From Ascoidea asiatica (Eukaryota; Ascomycota; Saccharomycetes; Ascoideales; Ascoideaceae): 64,000 nt of DNA. Location: positions 1,054,001-1,118,000 of the forward strand of contig BCKQ01000003.1 of NCBI GenBank assembly GCA_001600695.1, read 5' to 3'. The notes under the pieces were generated by a model, which was given only the letters and a program-made list of their open reading frames with translations, ran no database searches and was not told where the DNA came from. The position numbers and the translations under genes are program-made. This document shows positions 11,616 to 21,141 of this stretch, one piece after another (the stretch's first letter is position 1; each line of letters begins with the position of its first letter).

Positions 11616-11627
11616 TTAGGCACACAT
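11616..11627 (-). promoter_or_regulatory. GCN4 leader uORF 1 (M-C-A-stop)
   Basis: First visible uORF: ATG TGT GCC TAA, three sense codons, with Cys/Ala codons like S. cerevisiae GCN4 uORF1 (M-A-C-stop). It lies about 550 bases from the GCN4 ATG, a spacing compatible with the permissive, reinitiation-competent first uORF of the known system. Confidence 0.65.
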
Positions 11628-12449
11628 TTTGATTATAAATTGAATAAAATATATATGTAAAAAATCTAGTAGTAAAAAATTGGCGTTTAAAAGGTCTGAG
11701 TTAAAAAAAAGGAAGAAAAAGAAAAAATTTTAATTTCAAAATTTAAGGGAATTTCTCTTAATTTATAACAATTTGAAATTTGAAAATTTTAAAAAACAAC
11801 ACACAAAAAAAACAGTCACGTGGATTTTACCGTTGGGATGCGCTGGCAGGACCCCGTGTTTGGCCGCGCTGTCAAACATGGCACAACGCTCAGGCCCAGC
11901 CCCAAACAATGAGAAAGGGATTCTATTGGTCCATGCCACAACTTTTTTCACCTCGAGAGTTGAGTCACGCTGAGCTCGAGTCCCCAGAGCCAATCAAAAA
12001 CGGCAAGGGATTAGATTCCCGAGAGGTTGCAGCAACCTCCTGCAGTTATGTAATCTTTACTGGTTTTTTTGGTGACTGGTACCCCAAAACTGGTCTCTGT
12101 TACTTTTTTTGAAAATGTTCTCGTTCTTTGTGATTATAAACCTTTTGCTTACTGAAAAATTGATTGAATATTTTATTTACCCATTACTTTATTAACTAGA
12201 AATAGAATCATTATAAGTTGAAATACTTTGTTAGTAATGAATTCTGAAGACTCTTAACTTTCAATATTACCAGTTGAAGTCATGAATACTGAGTGAAATT
12301 TGTCAGAAGTATTACAAAAATTATTTGAAAAAGTGTTGTTAGATAATTTTTATGAAAGGTTTATTAATATTTGTATTAAATTACTAATTTTATTTACAGA
12401 TGAATTTGATTGTGATATATTTGAATAGAGTTATAAATAGTCAAAAAAA
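11628..12449. promoter_or_regulatory. GCN4 promoter region, GC-enriched
   Basis: This region lies between the GCN4 leader and the 3' end of MAS2. A block at 11815-12090 is markedly GC-richer than its surroundings. It carries CACGTG at 11817-11822, a perfect Gcn4/AP-1 site TGAGTCA at 11961-11967 between two CTCGAG palindromes, and CCAAT boxes on both strands (ATTGG at about 11924 and CCAAT at about 11990; potential Hap-complex sites). Open frames here overlap each other on both strands and lack the codon bias of the real genes. The rest (12110-12449) is A+T-rich 3' flank of MAS2. Confidence 0.6.
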
Positions 12450-14027
12450 TCAAGAAAACCATCCTTTCTTTTTAACAATTGGTTCTGTAGTTTTTATATC
12501 AAATTTTCCTAATCCATATCTTTTACAAACACCTTCAATATCACCAAATGCTTCTCTATTACCTTGAATAATAATTGTTGGTTTACCTGTACCATTTCCA
12601 ATATTATTAACATTACCAGTGATAACTCTTTCTGCTACATTTCTAATATCTTTGATTGTAACACTTTCAATTTTTTCAATCATTTCTTTTAATGCAATTT
12701 TTTTATTATGAACTTGTAATTGTCTTCCAATATCTTCTAATTCAACCATTTTACTTTCTAAATTCATTAATAATGAAGATTTTAATTGATTTTTAGCTCT
12801 ATTAACTTCATTTATTTTTAATTCTCCTTTACCTAATGTAAATGTATTAAATAATTCTTTACAAATAACTTCAACAAGATATGGTTCTGCTTTTGGTATA
12901 CATGCTGAACTTATACCAAATAATCCTGAATCTGTATATGAATGATTAAAAGCTTGACAATTTTCAATATATCCAAATTGATTTAAAACTTGAGTATATA
13001 ATCTTGAATACATTCCTTTTCCAGGTCCACCTGCAGAAAATGATCCTCCTCCACCAAGTAATGTTTGTAATGTTGCTAATGCATAAATATCTGGATCATT
13101 TAATGATAATCCTTCAAATCCAATATAAAATTGTGCAAATTCTGGTAAATTTCCAAATGATGGTGGTAATGGTAATGAATATTCTCCACCTATATAATGA
13201 GAAATTTCTTTTTTTGGTTTAATAATATTTGAATTTAAAATTGAAGATTTCATTTCTGAAAAATATTTTTCACTTAATTTTATTGCTTTTGATTTTTCAA
13301 CTCCAATAAATGAAATAACTAAATTTTCTGGATTATAAAATAATTTTCTATATTTTAAAAAATCATCTCTATTAATATAATTTAATCTTTCTTTTGGACA
13401 TAATAATGGTGAACCTAAAGTTAAATTATTATAAGCAGTTGTATGTAAAATTTCTGGTAAAATAATATCTGATTTCATCCAAATTTCTCCAATTTCATAA
13501 TCTGCAATTTGTTTTTGTTCATTAATTTCATCATTTGTTAAATTTGGATATAAAATTGATTGTGAAAATAATTTTAACAATTTTTCTAAATCTTTATTAA
13601 AAACTGATCCTTGATACATTATTGATTCTCTTGATGATGCACACATAAAATTTCCACCAAGTTTTTCTAAATTTTTTATCATTTCTGTACCTGAATAATC
13701 TTTTGTTGAATTAAATGCTAATCTATCAATTAAATGTGATATACCAATTAATCCATTTTCTTCATTTTCATATCTTGAACCTGCATCAATATAAATTCCT
13801 AAAGCTGAAAAATGTCCAGGTAATGGATTTGTTGCAATTCTTATACCATTTGATAATGTACTAAATTCATAAGGTTCTTTATTATCTATTGAATATGATG
13901 GAAGTGATGATAAATTTCTTATATTACTTAAATTTGATCTATTTATTTTATCTGTTTTAAATATATTATTATTATTATTTAAACCTTTAAAAGATTTAGA
14001 TAAATTAAGTACTTTTCTATTAAACAT
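12450..14027 (-). CDS. MAS2: Mitochondrial processing peptidase alpha subunit
   Basis: This M16-family protein pairs with the catalytic beta subunit to cleave presequences in the mitochondrial matrix. The alpha signature is present: a glycine-rich substrate-binding loop (LLGGGGSFSAGGPGKGMYS). A degenerate site, SHLIDRLAF, stands in place of the HXXEH zinc motif of the beta subunit, so the protein is not itself a metallopeptidase. The frame is open upstream to an ATG at 14154-14156, but the internal Met at 14025-14027 begins a typical presequence (MFNRKVLNLSKSFKGL: basic, Ser/Leu-rich, no acids). I choose that start, giving 525 residues versus about 480 in S. cerevisiae. A TCACGTGA palindrome lies about 260 bp upstream. 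Divergence is modest throughout; assignment is firm. Confidence 0.92.
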   Translation of the reverse strand: MFNRKVLNLSKSFKGLNNNNNIFKTDKINRSNLSNIRNLSSLPSYSIDNKEPYEFSTLSNGIRIATNPLPGHFSALGIYIDAGSRYENEENGLIGISHLIDRLAFNSTKDYSGTEMIKNLEKLGGNFMCASSRESIMYQGSVFNKDLEKLLKLFSQSILYPNLTNDEINEQKQIADYEIGEIWMKSDIILPEILHTTAYNNLTLGSPLLCPKERLNYINRDDFLKYRKLFYNPENLVISFIGVEKSKAIKLSEKYFSEMKSSILNSNIIKPKKEISHYIGGEYSLPLPPSFGNLPEFAQFYIGFEGLSLNDPDIYALATLQTLLGGGGSFSAGGPGKGMYSRLYTQVLNQFGYIENCQAFNHSYTDSGLFGISSACIPKAEPYLVEVICKELFNTFTLGKGELKINEVNRAKNQLKSSLLMNLESKMVELEDIGRQLQVHNKKIALKEMIEKIESVTIKDIRNVAERVITGNVNNIGNGTGKPTIIIQGNREAFGDIEGVCKRYGLGKFDIKTTEPIVKKKGWFS

Positions 14028-14347
14028 TTTTAAGAATATAAACAAAATGGGAAATTTTTCTTTAATGAATATTTTCAAAATAAAAAATTTCAAATCTGAG
14101 ATTTTTAAATTGAAGATTAAATTTAAATTCAAATAATTATCAGTGATAATCTCCAAAATTTCATTGAATATTTCAATATTTCACTTATTCATCACTCTCA
14201 ATCAACAAAATCAAAGTTATTTTCTTTACACTGCAAAAGAAACAAAAAGATTAAAATTAAAATAAAAAAAAAAGTACTTTATCACGTGATACAAACATTT
14301 GGTAAATGACTACATAAATTATTTTCTTTCAAAAAAGAACAGCTTCA
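14028..14347. promoter_or_regulatory. MAS2 5' region with TCACGTGA palindrome
   Basis: 320 bp between MAS2 and the tRNA gene. The palindrome TCACGTGA (core 14283-14288) is a strong Cbf1/Pho4-type E-box. If the longer MAS2 frame is untranslated, 14028-14156 is leader. Otherwise only A+T tracts are seen. Confidence 0.5.
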
Positions 14348-14446
14348 CTCCCGGTGGCCAAGCTGGCTAAGGCGCGAGACTGTAATGTTTCACTTTGTGA
14401 GAACAAAGTAATCTTGAGATCGGGTGTTCGACTCACCCCCGGGAGA
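14348..14446 (+). tRNA. tRNA-Tyr (GUA) with a 25-nt intron
   Basis: A complete cloverleaf can be folded by eye. The acceptor arms are CTCCCGG (14348-14354) and CCGGGAG (14439-14445), with discriminator A at 14446. The D arm is GCC...GGC. The anticodon stem CGAGA/TCTTG closes a loop with anticodon GTA at 14382-14384. The T arm GGGTG TTCGACT CACCC runs from 14422 to 14438. The intron occupies 14386-14410, one base 3' of the anticodon, the canonical position; in yeast every tRNA-Tyr gene is intron-containing. The A box (TGGCCAAGCTGG) and B box (GTTCGACTC) are intact, and a T-run terminator follows. The gene sits between MAS2 and the zinc-cluster gene. Confidence 0.97.
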
Positions 14447-14461
14447 TTTCTTTTTTTTTAT
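14447..14461 (+). terminator. RNA polymerase III terminator of tRNA-Tyr
   Basis: An oligo-T run (TTTC followed by eight Ts) starts directly after the discriminator base, the usual Pol III stop signal. Confidence 0.85.
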
Positions 14462-14628
14462 CCACTTTATTATTCAATAATAAATTACATCTTCTATCAT
14501 TAACTCAATTTGATTTACAAAAATTACAATAGAAATCGATAATTTGACTCATAAACATTATCTAGAAAAGGATATATTATATTGAATTAAGTAAAGAATG
14601 AAATTAAAAAAAAATTAAGCACTACACA

Positions 14629-14722
14629 TTACAGCCTCCAGTTTGAATGAATATTTAAATCATTTTTTTCCAAATTATTTGTCGGATTTATTACTGGATT
14701 TGGTGAAATATTATTATGTGCA

Positions 14723-14760
<38 letters not shown>

Positions 14761-17700
14761 GTTTATATTATGAGAATTTATATTATTGTTATTTAAATTA
14801 TGAGAATTTAAATCATTTGAATTTATATTAGAATTCATATTTGAAGTATTAGTAGAATTCATATCATGATAATTATCATAATTTGTATGATATGGATTAA
14901 TACTAAAATTTGTATCAAAAGAAAAAGGTAAAGAATTAATTCCTGCATATAAATTTGAATTTGTTTCTTGATTTATAATTGAATCTAATTCATTTGGATC
15001 AAATAAATCAACTGAATTATAGTTAAATATTCCACCAGCTTTACTAAAAATATTTAAATCATTTATTATATTAGAATTATTATCAATTGCATTGTTATTA
15101 CTATTATAATTATTATTATTAGTATTATTAATATTATGAATATTATGAATATTAATAGGATGAGAATTAAGATTATCATTGTGATTATGATTGAAGTTGT
15201 TATTATGAATAATATTGTTATTAGTATTATTATTATTGATATTATCATTTTCATTATTATTAACAAAATATCCAAGAGGTAATGAATATGAATCTTTTAT
15301 TTCATTATTATTTTCATTTTGCAGTATTGAAGTTGAATTTAAATTTGAATCTAAATTTGAATCTAAATTTGAATCTAAATTTGAATCTAAATTTGAATCT
15401 AAATTTGAATCAGTACGTGAATCTAAAATAGTACTTGAATTACTTTCATTTGTATTATAACTTTCTGGAGTTAATGCAGTTGGAATACTTGCTAATGAAT
15501 TATTATATAAAGAATTTAATAAAGCATTAAATTGTCCAGTATCAAATTTATTATCATTTGAATCATTATTATCATTCATAATTTCTGGAGTTGAATCTTC
15601 ATCAAGATCATTTAAATTTGTTAAATAATTTAAATCTTTTTCAGTTTTTAAAATATCTTCATTTTCATCTATTGAAATTTTTTTATTTGTTAATTTTGAC
15701 ATAATTAATAATAATCTACCTGTAATAATTTTAAGTAAAGAAAATTTTGAATTATTTACAAAAAAATTTTCATAACTTGTAATTAATAAATTTATATCAT
15801 TTTTTGTATCAATAGAATTTGGAAATAAAATTATAAATTCAAATAAAATTGCAAAAGCTGGTAAAAACCAAGAAAATACAACTAAATCTCTTGCAAATGC
15901 ATTTTTTAAAAATTTTGAACATTTTAAAATTTGTCTTGCAGAATCTGCACATCTAAATAAACCAACACCATTTTTACCATTTAAATTTAATTTAAAATTA
16001 TTTGAAGACCATGGTACATTAACAATAATTCTATTTATTATCATAATTTGATAATAATAAGATAAATGTAAAACTAAAATATTTGAATTTATATCTTTTT
16101 TTGCAACAGATTGTTGTATTGAAGTTAAAGAATTATCATTTAAATTCCAAGAAATATTATAACCAGGTCTAATTTGTATTGGAATATTATCTTTCCATTC
16201 ATCTAAATCATTTGATAAAGATAATACATGATTAATAATGTTATTATCATTATTATCATTATTATTATCAAAATTTGTTGAAGAAGTTGCAGAAAATAAT
16301 TTTAAATAACATTTTGAAGCTAATTTTGTAAAAGTTGAAATTGAATAACCAAAACATAATAAAAATCCTTCAAAAGAATTTTCTAATAATAATTTATTTA
16401 AATAAAAAGATAAATTTGAATTAAATTGTTTTAAATTAATTTTAAATTTTTTTAATAATTTATATTTAAAAAATGAATCAGTATCAACATTAACATCTAA
16501 TTCATTAACAATTGGTGGTTTACCAGTTCTATAACAAGACATTTTATCCATATAATAACAAATATTCCAACATAATCTTCTTGAATCAATTTCAAATTTA
16601 TTTAAACCATAATAAGATTCTTTTCTATGAAGACCCATAGATTGAGCTAATCTAATTGCAGTTGAAGTAAACATATAATTTGATTGTAAACAAATTGTTG
16701 AAGAAGAATGAATTGATAATAATAAAATACCTTGAATAGATTTTAAACCTTCACCAATTAAAGAAATTCTATGATAATAATAAATTGAATTAATTAAATA
16801 ATCATTTTCCATTTTATGTAATTGATTAATAGAAATTGAAGAAGCAAAAGAAAAAGTATTATCATTTTTATGAACTTCTTTTAAATCAGCTAATAAAGAA
16901 GAAGTTTGAGATATTAAAATATTAATTATTAATAAATCAGAAAAAGTTAATTTATCTTTTTTAAATTTTATTTTATTATTTTTTGAATAACATTTTTCAA
17001 AAATTTTTTTAATTTCAATTATTGATAAAATTCTAAATGGAGATTCAATTTGATAAATAAAACCAAAAATTATCATTGCAATTTTTTTATTTGGTAATGG
17101 AGTTAAATTTAATTTTGAAATTGGAGAACTATAAATTTTAGATTGAAAAGTTTCAAGTTTATGATATTTTATATGTAAAGATTTTAATGGATCTAATAAA
17201 ATTTTTGAATCAATTTTTGATAAATTTTTTTTTAAATAATTTAAACCATTTTGACTAAAAATTGAATAACAAATTTGAGGACCTATAAAAGTTTTAATTG
17301 TTGAATTTGAATTAAGGTATGTATTTGTATTTGAATTTATTAATGAAGATGAATCACTAGATTCATGAGATGTACATATTGGATTTTGAATATATTCAGA
17401 ATCATGATTTATATAATCTAAATCATCTATTATATTGTTATCGAGATTGTTATCGAGATTGTTATTAATATTATTATTTGAATTGGGATTATCATCAATA
17501 TCATTATTATGATTATCATCAATATCACTATTATGATTATCATCAATATGATTATTATGAATATGATTATTATTATCATTGGTAATATTATGTGGAATAT
17601 TTTGAATTAATTTATTTATTAAAGTTTCCATTTTAGATAATCTTGTTGATAAAGTTTTTACAGCAATTGAAGTTGTAATTTTTGGAGAAGATCTTCTTTT

Positions 17701-17970
17701 TCTTTTTCTTTCTTTATTTGTTAAAAAAGTACAATTAATTTTAGAAATTTTACAATTATGACAAGGTATACCACCAAAACATTTTATTTTTCTTTTTCTA
17801 CAAAGATCACAAGCTTTTGTTCTTGTAGTTGTAGACATTGTTATATTTGTATTAGTTATATTTTGATTTGAATTTATTGAAGATTCTGATTTTTTAATAT
17901 TTTTAATTTCATCCATTTTATTAATTTTATTAATTTTATTCATATTTATTATGTCTTTACTTGTTTCCAT
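14629..17970 (-). CDS. Zn2Cys6 zinc-cluster transcription factor
   Basis: An 1113-residue fungal binuclear-cluster regulator. The N-terminal cluster has the canonical spacing CX2CX6CX5CX2CX6C at Cys54, 57, 64, 70, 73 and 80 (ACDLCRKRKIKC), followed by a very basic linker (KERKRKRRSS) and a short coiled coil (STRLSKMETLINKLI). The fungal-specific transcription-factor domain spans about residues 280-720; TAIRLAQSMGLHRKE and SRRLCWNICYYMDKMSCYRTGKPP are its typical core motifs. The C-terminal 350 residues are acidic, Asn-rich and probably an activation region. They include six tandem SNLD units (DNA repeat of 12 bases around 15340-15412). Such factors bind CGG half-sites; the divergent promoter next to it is full of TCCGG. 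No specific orthologue can be named. Confidence 0.9.
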
Positions 17971-18600
17971 TTTGAGAAATTTACTACTTTTTTATTGATC
18001 CATTAAATGATTAAGTAATTGAATTATCAATTCATTTGAATTTACTAATATATATATATATATATATATAAAATTAAATTAAGCGCTGATAAGAAATTGA
18101 TTAACAAAGATTGAGATCTGGAACTGGAGTCTCAAAGAGCGTGGAGCTCAGAGTCTTAAGTCTAGAGCTTGAGTGGAACTGGAAAGTGGCTCGTTCCCGT
18201 CTTCGCACCACGCCCCAGCCCCAATCCTAGTTTCTTTGTCTGTTTCTTTGTTACTTCTTCTTTGTTTCTTCTTTTTCTGTTCTTTGTCTGTTTCTCTATT
18301 TTCCAGCCCGGATTCAGAACTTATCCGGCATGCGGCGAGCTCGGACTTTTCAAAACGATTCCTTCCGGCAATGCTCCGGCACTGCTCCGGCACTGTCAGG
18401 GTAGCCATTTGTCTAATCCGGTTGCATTCCGGTTGCATTCCGGTTATTACTTACTCTTTTTTATTTCCGGAATTGGATTGATTTTTCATTTATTAATAAT
18501 ATTTTATTTTTCATTTTTTCACTTTATTGATATTGATATTGATTCAATTGACTTAATTATTAAATAATTTAATAAAGAATATAAATAAAAATCTATAAAA
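17971..18600. promoter_or_regulatory. Divergent promoter, zinc-cluster gene / LYAR gene, with TCCGG arrays
   Basis: 630 bp between divergent genes. It is GC-enriched at 18120-18480. TCCGG occurs at 18324, 18364, 18375, 18386, 18417, 18428, 18439 and 18466. Two groups of three (18364/75/86 and 18417/28/39) are spaced exactly 11 bp, about one helical turn. CGG/CCG is the core recognised by Zn2Cys6 proteins, so autoregulation by the neighbouring factor is a reasonable hypothesis. A TA repeat lies at 18049-18070. Long frames over this block on both strands are not gene-like. Confidence 0.55.
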
Positions 18601-19125
18601 ATGGTTAGTTTTAATTGTGAAGTATGTAAATTATTGATTTATATATATATATAATAAATAAATGAATACTAATAAATATTATTTAATTAATAGATTTGTA
18701 ATGAAACAATAATTAAAAGAAAATTAATTAATCATTTTAATAAATGTCCTGAAGCTTATTTTACATGTATTGATTGTTCAAAAACTTTTTATGATAATGA
18801 TTTTAATACTCATATAAAATGTATTTCTGAAGATGAAAAATATCAAAAGAAATTATATAAAAATAAAAATAAAAATAATAATAAAAATACAATCAAGGAA
18901 GTTATCAAAGAAGTTATCAAAGAGGATAATAAAGAAGATGATAAATTATTATTATCAAATGAAATTAAATCTTTAATATCTAAAAAAAATAATAAAAAAG
19001 ATAATTCTCTTTATAAAATAATTAAAAAAATTAATAAAAACAATAAAATTGGAAATAAAAAATCAATATTAAAAAATTTAAAATTATCTTTATCCACTGA
19101 TGGTAAAATTATAATTGATATATAA
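18601..19125 (+). CDS. LYAR-type C2HC zinc-finger nucleolar protein, spliced (exons 18601-18621 and 18694-19125)
   Basis: No single long frame covers this gene because it has an intron. Exon 1 (18601-18621) encodes MVSFNCE. The intron (18622-18693) has a consensus 5' site GTATGT, branch site TACTAAT (18667-18673) and 3' end AATTAATAG. Exon 2 runs to TAA at 19123-19125. The 150-residue product begins FNCEICNETIIKRKLINHFNKCP with AYFTCIDCSKTF after it, matching the LYAR zinc finger (two Cys/His zinc centres) of S. cerevisiae YCR087C-A and human LYAR, nucleolar proteins linked to ribosome biogenesis. The rest is Lys-rich with the C-terminal KNLKLSLSTDGKIII, also typical of the family. The intron near the 5' end is the usual yeast arrangement. 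Confidence 0.88.
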
Positions 19126-19549
19126 TATATAGTGTTAGTTAAATATTTGATTACGTAATGTATTACATAACTACTTATTAATAGAAGTGCTGCTCTGTCG
19201 TTAATTACAAATATTATTTACTTTAAAGGATCTTAAAGTTATAAAATTTAACTTTAACTAAAGTGAATATGAAATAAAAAAAAAAAGATTTAAATATTAG
19301 TATTAACAAACAAACAAATGTAATTAGTAATTAGTAATTAGTAATTAGTAATTAATAATTAGTAATTAATAATTAAGTAATTAATATGAATAAAGCTCAT
19401 TTTTTCAATTATAAATTGAATTCAATTTCCGCAATTTTTTTAATAAATTTTATTTAATTTCTTTATCTCTTACTTAAAATATTATTTATTATATTTATTA
19501 AATAGTTTATTAAATAGTTTATTGAATAGTTTATTGAATAGTTTATTGA
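19126..19549. other. Intergenic with short A+T tandem repeats
   Basis: About 420 bp upstream of the dehydrogenase gene. It has a run of TAATTAG-like units (19320-19384) and four copies of a TTTATTGAATAG-like unit immediately before the ATG at 19550. No gene and no clear factor site seen. Confidence 0.4.
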
Positions 19550-20740
19550 ATGAGTAAATATCCAGAAGAATTTCAAGGTTTAGATATTAGTAAAGATTGG
19601 CAACATCCAACTTTAGAATATTTTAAACCAAAAGAATTTGGTTTAAATGATATTGATATTGAAATTGAATGTTGTGGAATTTGTGGATCTGATTTATGTA
19701 CAGCAAAAAAATCATGGGGTGAATTATTAGTTAATAATAATAAATCTAATAATAATAAATTTAATCAAAATTCTCAAATTATTGGTCATGAAATTATTGG
19801 TAAAATTATAAAAATTGGTAAAAATGTAACTTTACATAAAATTAATGATAGAGTTGGTATTGGAGCTCAATGTTATTCATGTTTAAATTGTAAAAGATGT
19901 AAAAATAATTTTGAACAATATTGTAAAAATTGGATTTTTACATTTAATTCAATTTATTCAAATGGTTATATTTCTCAAGGTGGTTTTGCTTCTCATATTA
20001 GAATTCATGAATATTTTGCATTTCCAATTCCAAAATTATTAAAAAGTAAATATGTTGCTCCATTATTATGTGGTGGTATAACTGTTTATAGTCCATTAAT
20101 TAATATTTCAAATAGTAATGATAATGGTAATGGTAATGGTAATGAAAAAAATTTAAAAGGTAAAACTATTGGTATTATTGGTATTGGTGGTTTAGGTCAT
20201 ATGGCAATAATGATTGCTGTAGCTTTAGGTGCAGAAGTTTATGCATTTTCAAGATCAAATTCAAAAAAAGATCAAGCTTTAAAAATGGGTGCAAAATATT
20301 TTATTGCAACTGATATTAAAAAAAATTGGAATGAAAATTTAAATGATACTTTTGATTTTATTTTATCTTGTACTTCTAGTATTAATGATAATTTAATTAA
20401 TCAATTTTTATCAATTTTAAAAATTAATGGAACTTTTTGTTCAGTTTCTATACCTGAAGGTAATCAAACTTTTAATATATCTCCATATAGTTTATTATCA
20501 AATGGTAGTAAAGTTACAGCTTCTGCTTTAGGTTCAAGAAAAGAAATTATTGAATTATTAAATTTAGCTGTAAAATTTAATATTAAACCATGGATTGAAG
20601 AAATTCCAATAAGTGAAATTGGTCTTTCTCAAGGTTTAACTAGATTAGATAAAGGTGATGTTCGTTATAGATTTGTTTTAACTAATTTCCATGATGCTTT
20701 CAAAACAGGTGGTGATTCTGATAATACCACCATTGATTAA
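19550..20740 (+). CDS. ADH6: Zinc-dependent medium-chain alcohol dehydrogenase, ADH6/ADH7 (cinnamyl-alcohol dehydrogenase) type
   Basis: 396 residues. The family features are in order. A catalytic-zinc Cys is found in CGICGSD (Cys45). IIGHEIIG carries the catalytic His/Glu pair. A structural zinc lobe CYSCLNCKRCKNNFEQYC has four Cys with CX2CX2CX7C spacing. The coenzyme-binding Rossmann motif is GIIGIGGLGHMAIM. Yeast Adh6/Adh7 are NADP(H)-dependent reductases of medium-chain and aromatic aldehydes in the cytosol; coenzyme preference here is inferred from family. The residue after GSDL is Cys50, where Adh6-type enzymes usually have His in GSDIH, and the sequence has a short Asn/Gly-Asn insertion (NDNGNGNGN) before the Rossmann fold. 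It could be ADH6 or ADH7, which are not distinguishable. Confidence 0.85.
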   Translation: MSKYPEEFQGLDISKDWQHPTLEYFKPKEFGLNDIDIEIECCGICGSDLCTAKKSWGELLVNNNKSNNNKFNQNSQIIGHEIIGKIIKIGKNVTLHKINDRVGIGAQCYSCLNCKRCKNNFEQYCKNWIFTFNSIYSNGYISQGGFASHIRIHEYFAFPIPKLLKSKYVAPLLCGGITVYSPLINISNSNDNGNGNGNEKNLKGKTIGIIGIGGLGHMAIMIAVALGAEVYAFSRSNSKKDQALKMGAKYFIATDIKKNWNENLNDTFDFILSCTSSINDNLINQFLSILKINGTFCSVSIPEGNQTFNISPYSLLSNGSKVTASALGSRKEIIELLNLAVKFNIKPWIEEIPISEIGLSQGLTRLDKGDVRYRFVLTNFHDAFKTGGDSDNTTID

Positions 20741-21141
20741 ATAACCAAACCATTGTATCTTGTTTATCTTTTATTTCTTTGATATTTCAGTTATTTCAAT
20801 AAATAAATAATCTCGTGCGTGTTACCCTCCCGGTTTGCGCTTACGTAAGCACTGATTACGTAAAATGCCAAATATCAGATTATTTTTGGCTGTTTTCGAA
20901 AACGAATAAAGAATAAAGAATAAAGAATAAAGAATAAAGAATAAACAGATATAGATATAGATATAGATATAGATATAGATATAGATATAGATATAGATAT
21001 AGATATAGATATAGATATAGATATAGATATATATAATAGAGTTTGATAGATTAGAGCAATTGAAGAAGTTTGAGGAAGTGAATTGAAGAAGTGAATTGAG
21101 GAAGTGAATTGAGGAAGTGAATTGAGGAAGTGAAAATAACA
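20741..21141. repeat. EMC1 upstream region made largely of microsatellites
   Basis: Three tandem arrays lie side by side: an AATAAAG 7-mer (about 20904-20945), about 14 copies of GATATA (20948-21030) and about four copies of a 13-base GAATTGAGGAAGT unit (about 21060-21131) running into the start codon. Left of them, 20815-20880 is GC-richer and contains TTACGTAAGC palindromic sequence. The GATATA array also creates a meaningless Tyr-Ile frame on the other strand. Confidence 0.8.

Noticed and set aside
18148-18567. Frames up to 132 residues over the 18.2-18.5 kb GC block
   Set aside because: Overlap on three frames and both strands inside a divergent promoter. The TCCGG array explains the sequence better.
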